From assembly GCA_002943765.1 (NCBI GenBank), contig PQWQ01000001.1, positions 186,001 through 250,000 on the forward strand: a stretch of 64,000 nt of DNA, in the 5' to 3' direction. The DNA is from Psoroptes ovis (Eukaryota > Arthropoda > Arachnida > Sarcoptiformes > Psoroptidae). The notes beneath the pieces were generated by a model. That model did no database searches and was not told the DNA's origin. It saw only the letters and a list, made by a program, of their open reading frames with translations. This document shows positions 12,103 to 24,764 of the stretch, piece after piece (the first letter of the stretch is position 1; the number at the start of each line of letters is the position of its first letter). The position numbers and the translations under genes were made by a program.

Positions 12103-13937
12103 ATCAAAAATCTCATCCATTATCCACGAATATATTTTTGGGTGAATAATTGAAGAATGTGAATAAGAATGTGAAAATGAAATTATAAAATTATAAATGA
12201 TATTTAAAACCATTGATGATATCAATGAACATTGTTTTGTATACGATGAAGATGAATATTCGTTGGTTTGTTGCTTGTTTGTTTGTTTGTCGCCATTTCA
12301 AACAAGTAAATGTATGAATGAATGAATGATTATATTTTCAAAATTTTTCAGTTTTCATTTCTGCAAATGACTTTTTCATTTGATTCAATTTTTCAATTGA
12401 ATTTCGCCTTTGAAAAAAATGAAAGAATCAAATCTGAATACGAATAAATTATTTAATTTTGAATCCCGTTTATTTTTAATTACTCTTCTATTTATAAATG
12501 TGATACCCATGGTGAAAATACAAATTTTAAAATGCCGAAAAACTGAAAAAACTCTTTGATTTCTCGAAAATTTCAAATTATTATTTGAATTCGTGCTTCA
12601 TTTCTGTGTGTTCTATGTATTCAAATGTATTGTATGATTTTTTACCGATTTGATCTGATTTATTTTTGATCCGAAATTTTTTTTGGTTTTTTGTGAATTC
12701 ATGATTCTGAATCAGCAATCTTGCGCAATTCTTATCGCCATAAATTCTTCGGAGATGATCATTTTTTTTTCTCCTCTTTTCGTTTTTAATGACAAGTGAT
12801 AATTGACAAGTGATTTTTTTTTTGTGTAATTTTTTCAATTCATGTTGAAATTTGCCAAATCAAATATTTCCAAAAACCTATCGCACCCAAAAAAATCGTA
12901 TAAAATCATTCCATTTATTCATCGTGAAAAGTGTTATCAGAGAGCATGGCACCACCACCAGAATCAATCTTCAAATGATTCTTTTGAGATCTAATCAAAA
13001 ATTTTTTTTTTTATCAACAAACTACAACGACAACAACTGATATAATCAATGATAATTACAAAAAAAAAATCCAGAATAAATCATACCACACCTGTGATAT
13101 GGTGTGTGCTGGTGCTTGGGTCTATGTGTGGGCAAAAAATTCAAATTAATCATTAACTAAGCTAAAATAAATAAAATTAGAAAAATTTCGAATCAAACAA
13201 CCGAAACACCGCCAAGAATAAACAAACAACGAATAATCATAATTATTCCGCAGTGTTCTTTGTGGATCAAAATGAGCTAAATAATCAACTTAATCAATGA
13301 ATTTAACAATGAATTCAGGCTATGGATTTTCAACAATCACAGTATTTGATGACCGATAATTTTGAAAATTTTTCGATTTAGATCAAGTGCAATTAGTGTA
13401 ATAATCAATGATCGATAACATCGATATACAAATCAAAATACAAATTCTATCATTGATAATAATGATGATCATCTATACTAATATTATCGGTCTAATACCT
13501 ATTAAAATTTCTACTCAAATACACGTATCAATGTATTCAACATTGAAAAGAATGACAGCATATAAATTTTTGTTTGAAATTTTCATTGATTGATCATCAT
13601 TATTTTGATTATCGTTATTATTATTATCATGATCAAATCATTATTACTAATATATATTGGAAACTATCAGCTAAAATATATTGGAAATTATTCCTAAATG
13701 TTGATGGTATATATGTCTCTTTACACACACGAATATATTACAAATTCAAATAATCAAATGAAATCAAACACTCACACAACACACACATAGGAATAACTGA
13801 AAATGTCTGCAAAATAAAAAATAAAATAAAAATCACCATTCAATTATTGAAAATTGAACATTTGATTATCGCCATTATTATTATTTCACCAAAAATAATC
13901 TATTGGTTGAAATAAACTGAAAACCAATAGTCTCTAG

Positions 13938-13939
<2 letters not shown>

Positions 13940-13978
<39 letters not shown>
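13940..13978. repeat. (CA)n microsatellite
   Basis: About 19 uninterrupted CA dinucleotides, one of the longest pure dinucleotide runs in the window. Confidence 0.95.
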
Positions 13979-13980
<2 letters not shown>

Positions 13981-14869
13981 GATTAACCAAATTCAAAGTT
14001 TCAAAAGGTCCAAACATTCAAAACATTTTACCGCAACCATACCACCACCACCACCAACCATCATCATCATCATCAAAACCAATAACCAATATGTTGTCAC
14101 GCAACAGTCTATTTTCAAAATGAGAAAAAATTATTATTATTCTCATCAAAAAATCAACTAAAATTCAATTCATAATAATAATAATGAAATTAAAGGTTCC
14201 ACCAATGAATTCTGTGTGTGTGTGTGTGTAATAATATTCGTAGGTATTTGTATGCTTGTATGTACCAGCAATGAATGTCCACATTTATGACACCCAACCA
14301 CAAAATTTTCTGATCCACAAATAAAATGAACAAAAAACCCGAAAACCAAATTTGAATCGAATTATATTTGAACCGCTGATAGATACATAGATTGTTGGTG
14401 GTTTTAGTCGGTGTTGCTATTGTTGGTGAATGGTAATATGAATGAATAATATGAATGATTATATGATTATGAAATGGTCATGATGATGATGATGATGATG
14501 ATGTGTACACCACACCAAAAATTCTTTTTGTTTCACCTATATTCATATATTCACATATCTTTTTCTATTGTGAATATATTACAACGATAATAATAATGAA
14601 TTTAAATAAATGAATAATAATATAATAATATTATAATGATGATGACATTAGAATGATATGTGCGTGTATTTGTGTCTGTGTGTGTGTATGTGTTTGCATT
14701 CATAGGTATGTAATCCATTATTGTACGAGGAAATTCCTACAATCATTCAGTTCAGATAATATTCACTTTCAGATCATTTCATTTGTATTTCATTCATTCC
14801 AGAATCGAACAACACGATCATAAGGTGTATATTAAATCATTTAATTTTTTTTTTTTTTTTTTGTAGAAT

Positions 14870-15136
14870 ATGACACATATGATTAAACATATATTCAAAA
14901 ATATACATGATCTTACCATTCAATGTTTCATTCTATCTATGATGGGATATGCATTGAAAACCTTAAGAACAAATAATAATAATGTGTTTCATTCATTCAT
15001 TCGAAATCTATTCATTGAACGTGATCGACCAATATTCAAATACGATTCAAGCTATCATCATCATCATATTCGGTGCATTTTGAATATTTCGACTTTTGCA
15101 GAGAAAATGAATCCAGGATTTTCAAAATTCTTCTAA
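14870..15136 (+). CDS. Doubtful small ORF or exon after a strong acceptor-like tract
   Basis: 88 codons begin with ATG four bases after a 3' splice-site-like sequence: an 18-bp T run at 14845-14862 followed by GTAG. The composition is a little more balanced than most random frames here, but it has no recognisable domain, no homologue I know, and no visible upstream exon. It may be a chance frame; RNA evidence would be needed to keep it. Confidence 0.15.
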   Translation: MTHMIKHIFKNIHDLTIQCFILSMMGYALKTLRTNNNNVFHSFIRNLFIERDRPIFKYDSSYHHHHIRCILNISTFAEKMNPGFSKFF

Positions 15137-15805
15137 AAATATGAAATTTCATCGAATATTATTACGGGCTATTACTGGTTATTAAAAATGAAAATAAATT
15201 CAGCTTGTTGGCTTCTCAACGCTACCATTGATCATCGTTCTACGTGATGGATCATCATTATCATCATTAATATGGTTGAAATTTTAATATTATTATCATA
15301 TTACGTCGTAGATAATAATAATAATAATATAAAAAACTGTTGTCCTATATTCATTATTATTTCATGTGATTATAAAATTTAAAATTCCGATTCATATGTT
15401 ATCGTTGGAAATGGTAATGATATGAGAAAAATACGACGCTTTTCCATTGGATTTCGGAATATTTCAGTGTATTATATTTCTTATTTTTTAGATTTAAATC
15501 GAACCGAATTCGACAAATTCAATGGTAATCTTTAATCTTTAATTTTTCAAAAAAATAAATATAATTTCGAAATAAGATATTCCTTGTGCAAAATAACTTG
15601 AGCGGTTCGTAGCAAAGCTTTTCAAAATATTATTATTATTATCATTGTTTCGCTGTTTATTATTTTGATACAATTTTTTTATTTTTTATTTATTTTCTTT
15701 GAAATTTATCTTTCAATTTATAATTTACATTTATTTTTCAATTTTTTTCAATGATAATAATAATAATAATAATCACAACCGATATGTATAATAATATTTA
15801 ATTTC

Positions 15806-15806
<1 letters not shown>

Positions 15807-15840
<34 letters not shown>
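15807..15840. repeat. Poly(A) tract, 34 bp
   Basis: A pure run of A. It has no retrotransposon body on its left, so it is probably a simple tract rather than a retroposition tail. Confidence 0.9.
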
Positions 15841-15844
<4 letters not shown>

Positions 15845-16153
15845 AACATTTTCAATTTTCAAAATTTTAATGGCTTTGTTCGTTCGGCTCGAGTTACTTT
15901 CAAAGGATTAATTGACAACAAATAATTCAATTTTTTTGATAATTTTAATGAAAAATTTTTAAAGAATTATTTTTTACACAGCTTTAATACAAATGTTTGA
16001 CCAAAAAAATATATGAGATGGGTATGTGAATTATTATTTTGTTCAAATAAATAAATAATAAAAATATTTTTCTTTGATTTAATCAACTATTTATCAATTG
16101 GATTGAATATTAATCATTTATTATTTATTACAAAATTAATTTCAATTTGAAAT

Positions 16154-18153
16154 TTATACAAGCAATTGTTGATGAATAATTTCATACATCATTAATTTAC
16201 GAAATGCCGGTATGTGTTCCTATGAAATTGAATGTTTGAAGAAAAAATTAACAAAATTTTCGCTGATTTAAATGTAAATAATGAAAAAATTTGATACCTG
16301 ATTGAATGTTATCGGTGCACGGCGTGATATATATTCAGCATATTTACATGTAAAAACACCACAATCATAATAATTTTTTTGTTTAGGTATATTTTTCATT
16401 TGATAATGTAATTTCCATTCATTCAAATTTAATTCAATATTTTTCTTTTTAATGCTTTCTTGTTGTAAAAAATTTACTAACAAATCAATGCAATAACGAA
16501 ATTCATTGCCCAATGAATCATAATATTCAATCGATTGTTTATCATTATCGACAACCTAGATTCAAATTTAACGATTATAAATTGAAATAAATTGATTAAA
16601 AATTCAAGTTAAATCAAAATCAAAGAAAATTTTTAAATATTACAGCTAATCTCCAATGACTTGAATGATGTATTGGTATCAATAATAAATTGTAGGAGAA
16701 AAAATCCAATTTATTCGCCCAACGACCGGGCCCATTACCATTAGATAATCGTGTAAAAAAATACGTGCTAAATGCATAAACGGATGGATACTTTTTGGGT
16801 TCATTTTTCGATCTTGTCATAATTAAATTCAAATAGAATTCAATCACCTTATAGAGAGAATATCATTAAATTAAGAAAAATTGGTTCAAATCAAGACTTA
16901 CAGCATCATTTAACCAATTACAGCCATATAAAGTGATTAAATCTTTTGTGTGTATACTAATTGAGTATGCTGACACGAGTAACTGGTCATGCTTAGAATG
17001 AAGTATCGCATTTAATTCATCTTCGATCTCATCGGTCAATAATGATATTATGTATGTTGTTGAAGGCGTTAGTGATTTCGTTGCCGATTCTTCAATTTGG
17101 ACTTCAGCTTTTTCGATTGTTTTCAATACTTCATCTGATATTTGATAATCATTATTCAAAAATGGTATAAATCTTTTAAACTTATGATAAAAATTATATG
17201 TTATGAATGGTTTAAATGTTGATTTGATAATTGATGTAATCGTTTCACGGTCATTTTTGAATATTTTGATATTATTTAATTTTTCAAATATTTGTAAATC
17301 GTTTTTGGTCATCTTATTATCATCATTTTTTGTCAAATTTTCATTGCTCAAAGATGATGTCGATGATCGTTTATTTCTATCATAAATAAGGCTAAATTTA
17401 TTTTCAATTAATGACTTGAAATTGCTGGATTTTTCAGGCAATTTCCACAAATTATCAATTAAATTCGAACGACTTGTCGATGACGATGGTTTACATTGTG
17501 AATTATCATTATTGTGAATTCTATGTTGCTGTATCAAATAATCATTAGCTTTAACCGGTTCAGCATGGAAACCTTTGGATTCAACTAAATCATACAATGA
17601 TGAATATGATTTGCTCGAGTAATTAATACTATTATTTGCATGATACGAATCGTAGGACTTAATGGCACTTTCATTAGATTGATGTTTATGTAAAGGTTGA
17701 TGATTAAGAAATGAATTACGATAAGATGATGGTAAAGTCGCTGATCTAATCGCTGTTGATGAAACATTCAAATGTTCCATCAATAATTTTTTATATTTTT
17801 CACGTTCATTAAATTGGAATGAATTCATTTTTAAACGATTTTTATTTTTAATAACTTTATATTTGTTTATCGTATTAGCTTTAGTTGATGATAATGATGA
17901 ACGGTGATCACGATTATGTCTGTTTTTATGATTATTATGATCAAAGCGATTTTTCGATGATGATGATGATGAAAAAGAATAATGATTACTATGATTATGA
18001 TTATGACTGATAAATCTTGAATTTTTTTGATTAGTAGAATTGTTAGAATTATTTACAGTTAGATATGAATATCCTAATGAAATAAAGAAAAACAAATCAA
18101 TGTTTTGAATGAACAAAAACAAAAAACAAAATCAAAAACTCACCAGCCATCAT
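16154..18153 (-). CDS. SUMO-specific cysteine protease (SENP1/Ulp1 family)
   Basis: Five exons on the minus strand: 18144-18153, 16902-18073, 16644-16847, 16298-16555 and 16154-16219, all with GT..AG borders, giving about 569 residues. The first exon codes only MMA plus one base. The C-terminal 190 residues are a Ulp1 (C48) peptidase: NWLNDA at the start, FTRLS, then catalytic His458 in SSHWRLA, Asp475 in EYYDSLG, oxyanion Gln521 in PKQKNYY and Cys527 in YYDCGVFTCKYA. The last exon supplies the C-terminal helix. The family matures SUMO and removes it from nuclear proteins. The N-terminal 385 residues are Ser/Asn/His-rich and unordered, as is usual for the regulatory half of SENP1/2. All catalytic residues are present, so it should be active. 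SENP1 and SENP2 cannot be told apart. Confidence 0.88.
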
Positions 18154-19726
18154 TGAAATTTGATCACAGAATCACGGTCGATAATGCATATATGAAAGAA
18201 GATAAATAAACTTTAGCTTTTTTTTCTCTTAAAAATTTGTTGCTTCAATGTTTTGATGTCTACAACCACATTTGAATCTGACATTTATCCCAAAATATTT
18301 ACCCGAAAAATATCGAAAAAAATTAAATGGTAAATGCATACACCATACTCGCGCACGCTTCAAAAAAAACAAAAAAACAAGCGGCATTCTCCGAGTCCAA
18401 TTCATAAAGGACGAACGGGAATTTTTTTTTGCCATTTAAATATTTAAAAAAATTTAAATGGCAATCACCTATGGGACAATTCGTGTTGGATTCATTGTCC
18501 TCAAAGAAATTTATCTTGATTCCATATTTGGTTCTGTTTTTTCTTTGAAAAATAAAATTTTTGATTAATGATTTTTATGATACATCAAAAAATAACTCTT
18601 ATATCGGAGGAAATTAAGTGATTATGAATGATGAATGATGATGATGAAGTACATGAAAATGAGAAATGATTTGTTTATCTTATAATCAATTATTTATGTG
18701 AAAAAATAACAGACAGGTTTTTGTCTTTGAGAAAAAAAAATATTATGTAATTTTGACACATTTTTAATGCTATGAATTTCAATTTTTATTCTCGTTTTCT
18801 TAGATTTTTTACTTTGATTTTCACTTTTATTTTTTCCTCCAGGTTTTTTCAATCATCGTTCAATTTGTCAACATGCATCATTCAATGATACGAGAGTGAA
18901 GCAAAGGACTGAGATGTGATTCAAATTCAAATCAATAAAATGAATCAATTTGAAACATTTGATTTGCGCAAATACACACACACATCGTTAGCATCATCGT
19001 TCTTATCTCAAAATAACTGTGAAATTGCAATTTAATTTCAAATTTTTTTTTTCTTTTTTTTTTTGATTTTGATGCATCCATCGTTTGGACAGTCTCCATT
19101 ACCCTTGTGAATACCAACAACCAACAAAACAGTTAACCATTCAATAACAAGCACGTATCATATATTGTACCATTTTTGAAGAATAACAAATTCTGTATTA
19201 ATTCTGTTCCAAAGCGAATGGTTGAACAGCTATGAAATTCTACTGATATTAATATATGTGTGTGTGTATTTAAAACCCAATGCTTTGTCTCTCTCTATAG
19301 AAGATCATTCACGTTGCTTTTATTTTTTCAGCTGAAGAAAAATAGATTTTAGTTCATTTGCCTTTTGCAAAATTTTTGCAAAATATAATAATACACAGCG
19401 ACTGTTCCATTTGGTTCGACCGACAATGCTGAAATTCTAATATTATTTCTCATAAAATAATGATCATTCATTGTGCTATATGTAGCACATTAATATAACG
19501 AGAATAATAATAATAAGAATCAACCAAAAAAAAAGAAACAATAATTTTTGTTTCATTTCTTTGTTTTCTTTTGTTTGATTTTTCTGCAATATTTGATATT
19601 TTACCTTTATTTTATTCTTAATTTCATTTCGATCATGTAATAATATATGATCTTCTTTTTTTTTATTATTTCAATGTTATTTCATTATTTAGCTGTAAAA
19701 AAAAATTAATGAAATTCGGTTAAACG
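18154..19726. other. Divergent intergenic region between SENP and PH-domain genes
   Basis: No gene is seen. It holds the 5' flanks of both divergent genes and a 32-bp interrupted palindrome (18431-18462). A possible acceptor ATTTAG at about 19687-19692 just before the PH-gene ATG suggests an upstream non-coding exon, which I cannot locate. Confidence 0.45.
18431..18462. repeat. Interrupted palindrome GCCATTTAAA...TTTAAATGGC
   Basis: Ten-base arms match perfectly around an A/T-rich centre, about 280 bp upstream of the SENP start codon. It could form a short hairpin; no function can be assigned. Confidence 0.7.
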
Positions 19727-21469
19727 ATGATGACAATCAATACGGCAACAACGACCTCATCGAAATCATCATTACAATCATCGCCATCAATACCAACATT
19801 GCCGAAACATCGAAATAATGTTAATAGCAATAAAATAGAAAAAGAATGTTCAAACATGGAGTCGAAATCATCATCAACAACAACCACAGCTAAAAAAACA
19901 TCGAAAACAATGCCAAAACGTATTGTCGATGGTAATAATGGCTATCCGATTACTGTCATGCAAAATGAATGTACAGCAATTAAAAAAGGTTTATTATGGG
20001 AATTACAGCAATCGAAAATTTTTCTATTCAATCGCTGGAAAGAACGTTATTTCATTCTCACTCAAGATTATCTTACTTGTTTTAAAAAAGGTTCAAAAAG
20101 AGTTGGTATGAGTGAAATGGGTAATTTTGTTTATAAGGTAAGCACTTGTCTTTGATTTATTCTGATACTTCAAAATTCTGATATTTTGATCGATCTGTAT
20201 GCTCGATTTCAATCTGATATAATTTAGATAAATTTGAATGAAATTCAAAATATAAATTGGGTTGATAAAAAGAAAAATGGTGTCATTGGTATACAATTTG
20301 AAAATTCATCGATATTACTATGGAATGGAATCGATATCATACTAGATGAATGGATGTCAGTTTTACAAGAATCGATCATGAAACGACTGAAAGAACGTCG
20401 CGTTGCTGAACAACAATCCGCTGCATTAATGCGTAAATCTTCAACATTATTACCGAACGTAATTTTGAATTTATCTAATCAAAATAATAAAATTAATAAT
20501 AATGATAATGGTCATGATTCGCCGATAATAAATCGATTAAAATTATCAAATGAAATCAATGGCATAGTATCAACACCAACGCCACCACCACCACCACCTC
20601 CGCCGCCACCACGTAGATATTTACGCTGTTTATCAACAGATTTAGGAACATCAACAGCATCAACTACAATCGATACTAAACAAAGAATAATGACACCAAG
20701 TTTATCACGTAATTCAATGGTTAATAATTTAATACATAATTCACCTTTAATGATGGCGGGGGCTAATGACAATCATAAAGGAATAATGGCCGCTAGAAAA
20801 CCATCTGATGCAAATAGTACAGCAACAACCGCATCATCATCATTAATATCACAATCATTACGTTGTAAATCATCATATGCGTTACAATGTTCACCATTAT
20901 TATCAAACAATAATAATAATATGAATAATTCACCATTACCACTGACAAACAATCAAATGTCTAAACGTATCATTACCAAACAACGTATATCAACATTTAA
21001 TCCACAACAAAAACAGTTTAATATTGAACGAAATTTTAATAATAAAACAATACAAAATGTGATGTTACATACAAAACGATTTCCAAATCAATCAATCCCA
21101 TTAACAACCACAGAGAGCTCATCTGAAACAACAACAGCAGCAACATATGCATCATCATTTTTTCAATCAGCCGATTCTGAATTTTTATTCGTCAATTCAA
21201 AAGCTACAACATTTCGTCCTGAATCAATGATTGTCGCACGAACACCAAATAATCATGGTTCACCAATAATTAAAAATAATAATAATTCACCAAGATATTC
21301 ATATAATGGTTATAGACAGAGCCGTATATCATCATCAGCATCATTAATGTTGAATAGTCGTCATAATGGTAGTAAAGATTATAGATATTTATTGGATTCA
21401 TCATCATCAACACCTCCACCACCGCCGCCACCAATACCACCACATCGTACACATTTACATAATTTTTGA
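19727..21469 (+). CDS. PH-domain protein with two polyproline tracts
   Basis: Two exons, 19727-20137 and 20228-21469, joined in phase 0 (donor TAAG|GTAAGC, acceptor TTTAG|ATAAA), giving about 550 residues. Residues about 86-190 are a pleckstrin homology domain: a first strand KKGLLWELQ, the FNRWKERYFILT strand pair, a variable loop split by the intron, and the closing helix with its conserved Trp in LDEWMSVLQ. Such domains bind phosphoinositides or proteins at membranes. Beyond it lie a basic coiled-coil-like helix (KRLKERRVAEQ), Asn/Ser-rich linkers and proline runs at about 256-265 and 531-546, plausible SH3/WW/profilin ligands. This looks like a signalling adaptor, but I do not recognise a named orthologue. 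The N-terminal 80 residues are Ser/Thr-rich and disordered. Confidence 0.75.
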
Positions 21470-21788
21470 AAAGGAAAGAAGAAGAATCGAGGAAAAATGG
21501 ATTAATCCAAGAAAAAATTAATTTTGAAAAAACTAATGAACTAACAGAATTAATAATTAGCTTATATATGAATTGTGATATTGTGTGTGAATTATCTATC
21601 GTATTAAATTATATTATAATTTACACACACGCAACACAAATCCACGCACACAAATACATGTGAATTCCTATGGATTATTATGGCGCAAATAGAAAATATA
21701 TTTGATGATAGACAGAGAGATCAAAAATGTAGGATCAAAGAAAAATTAATATTGCATATAATAATAATAATTATGATTTCGTCCATGA

Positions 21789-21794
21789 AATAAA
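21789..21794 (+). promoter_or_regulatory. Candidate polyadenylation signal for the PH-domain gene
   Basis: AATAAA about 320 bp after the stop. This is a weak call in AT-rich DNA. Confidence 0.25.
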
Positions 21795-22546
21795 TTTTCA
21801 TTTCGAAAATTTCCATTATTTTTCAATGGCATAAAATTTTTTAAAGATTGGTCAGAAAATAATCAATGATTTTTACATCTGAATTCAATACAAAAACCCT
21901 CCACAACTTTTCGGACAACATTTCTGATTTCAATGAATCTTCTCTAAATTCAACTCTAATCATTTAATTTCGAATAAAAAAACAAACAAACAATGGTCAA
22001 TAAATAAAAATAATTTTATTATTATTATCATTGTTTAGAATCCTAGGATTTCGATATGAATTTATTACGATGAGCAGTGAAAATAATCAGAGAAATTCTT
22101 CTTTTTGTATTTTCTGTAGATTTCAATTTATTTTAATTAGTGTAAAGCATATAACCTTATAAAACTTGCAATAAATAAATGAATGAATGGCAGAAAATCA
22201 GTTCGTTAAAATAATAGATGAATAAATTAATAAATGTCAATCGAAAATATTTATACAATCCTTGTATACAATGAAATATAACGGGGCAGAAACACTGGCT
22301 GACACACACGCAATCAACCACACACACGCACACACACATACAAACCATGTTAATTCAATGTTCTTCTTCTTTAAGAAACCAAAGAGTCCAGTCCAAAGAA
22401 AAAAAAACTCGAAATTCTGTACCATAATTCACATTAACTTTTCATTTCATTCAAAGTTTGACATCAATTCAATTCTCAGTTCATTTTTTTTTTTTTTGAT
22501 TATTTATTTATTTATTTTCAAAGTTTTTCTTTGAATTTCTTCTATC

Positions 22547-22622
22547 AAGTTGTCCGAAAAGTTCTTGCCAATTTTCTAATAATTCTCTACGATATAATCG
22601 ACAAAAACTTTTTGGACAACCT
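22547..22622 (+). mobile_element. 76-bp palindromic MITE, type A interior
   Basis: Left end AAGTTGTCCGAAAAGTTCTT, right end AACTTTTTGGACAACCT, with CTACGATATAATCG inside. The first bases have drifted from the consensus AGGTTG. Confidence 0.8.
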
Positions 22623-22955
22623 ATATACAAATCGATGTACATCTTCGAGGCTATTGTTCGACTTTATTCTGAATTCTAATTAAATCATTGACAATCACAA
22701 TTCTCCAATCTTTCCTTTCCTTTTTTTTCGGTTCTACATTTAATTATTATTGACCATTTTAATTTGAAATTATTATTATCATTATTTTGACTTTTAGCAG
22801 TTTGTAATTTTTATAATTGGAATAAATAATATATTATTGAGTCCATCTTTTGTTGTTTATTTGAATTGAATTTTTTGTTTTTTGCCTTTAGTTGATTTCC
22901 GAAATTCATTTTGATCAAAATGAATGAATTAATTGAATGAATGAATGATATTTAG

Positions 22956-23031
22956 AGGTTGTCCGAAAAGTTCTTGACGATTTTTCAATGATTTTCTACC
23001 AAATAATCAGCTAAAACTTTTAGGGCAGTCA
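22956..23031 (+). mobile_element. 76-bp palindromic MITE, degenerate type A
   Basis: Left AGGTTGTCCGAAAAGTTCTT is intact. The right end TTTTAGGGCAGTCA has several changes and the interior has CTACCAAATAATCAG in place of the usual word, so this is an older copy. Confidence 0.75.
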
Positions 23032-23510
23032 ATTTACATTGCCTCATATGGAAATGATGTTTCGATTTCAATTCATTTATCCAATCTGATTACGGAAATG
23101 GGCAGAAATACATGGACGGAAACGGAATTCAAAGTCGAAATGATCGAAAATGATTGAAATGATTGCAAATCGGACAATTTTAAACTGGAGAAATTGACCA
23201 AATATTCATAATTTCTGTCCAAAAAAAAAAAAAAAACTGAAATTGACAATTGTCAATCGTACAATTAATACTCATTGTTCAAGTCAATCAATTCATTGGC
23301 GATTGAACAATTATTTTTCATTTTAAAAATGTCTTTTTAAATGTCTTTGAATTGTGAAATGATAATTTATCAATTTTTATATGAAATTTCTTACGATTTC
23401 AATGTTTTTTTGGTTCGTTAATGTTTGTCCAATATCATCATCATCATCATAATCATCAATAGCTATCATCATCATCACTGTGTGTTATGATTTGATAAAT
23501 AAGTCAATCA

Positions 23511-23540
23511 AATCAAATCAAATGATCATTTGATTTGATT
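23511..23540. repeat. Perfect 30-bp palindrome
   Basis: Fifteen-base arms without a loop, centred on ATGATCAT. It is made of the repeated word TCAAA on one side and TTTGA on the other. Confidence 0.85.
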
Positions 23541-23767
23541 GATCATGATACAATTTTTTAAAGAGAAATGAAATAAAACGAAAATTCTAATCAAATATCG
23601 ACATTTAAATATCGTAACACGCATCATCATATCATATCATGTCTATGAGTCAATGAAGAAGAAAAATAAAACATTTTAAAAATACATTCATTTTCAATGT
23701 GTGTGTGTGCATTTGCTGTGTGCATTCATTTTTCTATCTCTGCATATTTCTCTTTACATTTTATTAC

Positions 23768-23844
23768 AGTCTGTCCGAAAAATTCATTCCGCTTAATCAA
23801 TTGGAGTTGCTCATGAAAATCGGCCAAAACTTTCCGTACAATCT
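23768..23844 (+). mobile_element. 77-bp palindromic MITE, type B interior
   Basis: The interior carries the type B words CATTCCGCTTAATCAA and GTTGCTCATGAAAATCGGCC. Ends AGTCTGTCC and GTACAATCT are diverged. Confidence 0.75.
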
Positions 23845-24008
23845 AATAAAATCTGTATATAATTGATTTCATTTCCATATTATTAATAATGATTATTTTC
23901 AAATGATTGATAATGAATAATTCACAAAAAAAAATAATCAATTTTTCCCCAAAAAAAAAAAAAATCAAAGATGTCTTGCAACCAGAAAAAAATAAATGAA
24001 TGATATTA

Positions 24009-24083
24009 AGCTGTCCGAAAAGTTCATTTGGCTTAATCGATAGAGTTGCTTATGAAAATCGGCCAGAACTTTTCGAACAACCT
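24009..24083 (+). mobile_element. 75-bp palindromic MITE, type B interior
   Basis: Starts AGCTGTCCGAAAAGTTCATT and ends CTTTTCGAACAACCT. This is the last copy before a 13.9-kb stretch without any. Confidence 0.8.
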
Positions 24084-24764
24084 GAAATTTTTTCATTGAA
24101 ATTTTCGTTGTTGTTGTTGCTGTTGTTTATATAAATACAATCACTTACTATGCATGTTATTTAAATTTTTTTTTTCGATAAATTTAAATAAAATGAAAAA
24201 AACAAATATCAAAATATTGAAAAACTTTGATCTCACAATATTCTCTTTGATGGATGATAATTTTTTATTGGTTCGTTTTTTGCACCATCATTTGGTTCGC
24301 CATCAACCAATAACAAACAAATATTTATGTATTTATTTGTATCTTCTTCTTCTTCTTCTTCTTCGCATATTCATATTGAAATCTTAAGAAAAAAAATCTG
24401 TTCATTTATTCAAATGGTGAAAAGAAATGTTTAAAATTTTTAAGATAATTTTTCTTGTTGTTATTATTATTTGTTTGTTTGATTTTGAAATCAATCAGAA
24501 ATCAAATAATAAATTTTATACATTTAATACATTTTCAAAAATGAAATGAATGGTGGGGTGTGTATGTGTGTGTGCGTGTGTGTGTGAAATACTTGAATAC
24601 ATATTATTGATTCATTCAATGAACAAATATTCAATGTTTTAAGCAACGTTTAAACATTAATATTTGAATATAATTTTCACTAATTAAATTTCTTAATTGC
24701 GAAATAACAATAATCGAATTATTTTCCGCCAAAATTTCTCGATTAACCTTCAACTTATCTAATA

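Larger units (their letters stand above)
11324..16153. other. 4.8-kb gene-poor interval rich in simple repeats
   Basis: No convincing gene. It contains (ATT)n near 12066-12102, (CA)n at 13940-13978, (GT)n near 14213-14229, (GAT)n near 14478-14505, a T run at 14845-14862 and a 34-bp A run at 15807-15840. One 88-codon frame at 14870 follows an acceptor-like tract and is listed separately. Confidence 0.5.
21470..24764. other. Intergenic, 3.3 kb, with four palindromic mini-elements
   Basis: No gene. It contains mini-elements at 22547, 22956, 23768 and 24009, a perfect 30-bp palindrome at 23511-23540, and CA/GT microsatellites near 22305-22345 and 24560-24585. Confidence 0.5.

Noticed and set aside
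15807..15840. Poly(A) run as a retrogene tail
   Set aside because: No gene-like sequence or target duplication is found on its left side.
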